Part shown: in pieces, positions 29,395-29,873 of the stretch | How the letters are laid out: each line of letters starts with the position of its first letter | Position numbering within the stretch: the first letter of the stretch is position 1 | DNA from: an uncultured Candidatus Competibacteraceae bacterium | Lineage (GTDB): Bacteria; Pseudomonadota; Gammaproteobacteria; Competibacterales; Competibacteraceae | Assembly: GCA_937960715.1 (NCBI GenBank) | Contig: CALGOO010000181.1 | Span: forward strand, 1-29,873 | Length of the DNA: 29,873 bases | Reading direction: 5' to 3' | Position numbers and translations under genes: made by a program | The notes under the pieces: model-generated | Databases searched by the model: none | What the model was told of the DNA's origin: nothing | What the model saw: the letters and a program-made list of their open reading frames with translations, nothing else

Positions 29395-29591
29395 AGTAGC
29401 GTAGTCCGACCCGCAGCGTGATCTTCCAGTGCCTTACGCGCCAAGGCATCTAATTTTCCAGCTTTGGCATCTTGCTCGATTTGACGATCCCAAGCATCCG
29501 CTTCAAATTCAAGAAACCAGTCTCGAAATTCTGCTAATTCCTTGGGATCAAGCTGCTCGACTTGTCTTTCTAAGGTTTTCACTATGCTCAT
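29391..29591 (-). CDS. antitoxin of the RelE-type pair
   Basis: The 66-aa helical protein (VKTLERQVEQLDPKELAEFR, then EFEADAWDRQIEQDAKAGKL) precedes the toxin with a 4-nt overlap. It has the look of small antitoxins that wrap RelE-type toxins, without a clear DNA-binding domain. I chose ATG 29591, with GGTGA just upstream, over an in-frame start at 29600. Confidence 0.75.
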   Translation of the reverse strand: MSIVKTLERQVEQLDPKELAEFRDWFLEFEADAWDRQIEQDAKAGKLDALARKALEDHAAGRTTLL

Positions 29592-29696
29592 GTCTATCAC
29601 CGATTATCTACATTTTCCATGTTTGGCTACCGGGGCCTTGCTATCCTCGTCGTCATCAGCACTCGTCAATAGCGCGGTCTCCGGCGCAGCACCCAA

Positions 29697-29736
29697 TTAG
29701 GCGGGTTTCGCTTCGCTCTACCCGCCCTACGCGCTG
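29697..29736. repeat. GCGGGT...ACCCGC palindromic repeat
   Basis: TTAGGCGGGTTTCGCTTCGC and the following TCTACCCGCCCTACGCGCTG, nearly identical to 28860-28901. It lies upstream of the RelE-type pair. Confidence 0.8.
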
Positions 29737-29873
29737 TGTTTGCGCGGTCGGCTGGAGGCGCTCGTTTAGGCAATTTCATTCATATAGTCTACCCAATTCA
29801 GTTCAGTACATGTATTCAATGCTAACTATTTGATTTATAATAAATAATATTATATTATCTATTAGCAATGTAT

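Noticed and set aside
29655..29703. Possible degenerate attC with GCGC-C-GG/CCGCGC stem before the repeat at 29697
   Set aside because: The outer boxes are mutated (GCCTAAT, ATTGACG) and the arms are weak, so it is not called as a site.

Overview
The window is GC-rich proteobacterial DNA (roughly two thirds G+C by eye over the first 25 kb). A PilH-type response regulator, an NrdJb-type ribonucleotide reductase piece, a complete selenocysteine gene set and two families of short dispersed repeats suggest a gammaproteobacterium. A Competibacter-like organism is my best guess, but this rests on general resemblance, not on a marker gene. Two stretches have lower GC and different codon use: a restriction-modification cassette at about 3.68-6.26 kb and a toxin-antitoxin-rich cassette array at about 25.7-29.9 kb.

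Layout. 0-9.1 kb: a J-domain protein, a PilH-like regulator, then a chaperone cluster (DUF2760 protein, an Hsp70 of 613 aa, a larger Hsp70 with a C-terminal extension). An AvaI/BsoBI-type restriction-modification operon sits exactly between the two Hsp70 genes and is bounded by a 12-bp direct repeat. 9.1-12.9 kb: a lone nrdJb-like gene, a quinone oxidoreductase, and a bacterial Ro protein (rsr). Directly downstream of rsr are three tandem Y-RNA-like units that share two covarying helices; the third carries a circularly permuted tRNA-like module, and a strong terminator closes the group. 13-16.7 kb: a MazEF-type pair, a DRG/Obg-like GTPase overlapping a B12-binding radical SAM gene, and a small zinc-ribbon gene with a promoter and palindrome. 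16.7-25.7 kb: the selenocysteine system (selD, selC tRNA-Sec, selB, selA) with fdhE and an unknown partner gene. It is split by an AAA-ATPase/nuclease-like gene, a decayed DNA methyltransferase and a vapBC pair. 25.7-29.9 kb: a run of small minus-strand genes, nearly all toxin-antitoxin modules. Three well-formed attC-like sites lie at the ends of the genes, so I read this as an integron cassette array; no integrase is in the window.

How it fits together. The J protein, DUF2760 protein and two Hsp70s look like a dedicated accessory chaperone set. Rsr and its Y RNAs form an RNA-surveillance ribonucleoprotein. SelA, SelB, SelC and SelD make and insert selenocysteine, and FdhE points to a selenium-containing formate dehydrogenase encoded elsewhere. 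The most notable observations are the Y-RNA array, the clean insertion scar of the restriction-modification operon with an apparent AUC start codon on the downstream Hsp70, and the cassette array with collapsed attC sites and a duplicated, decaying higB.
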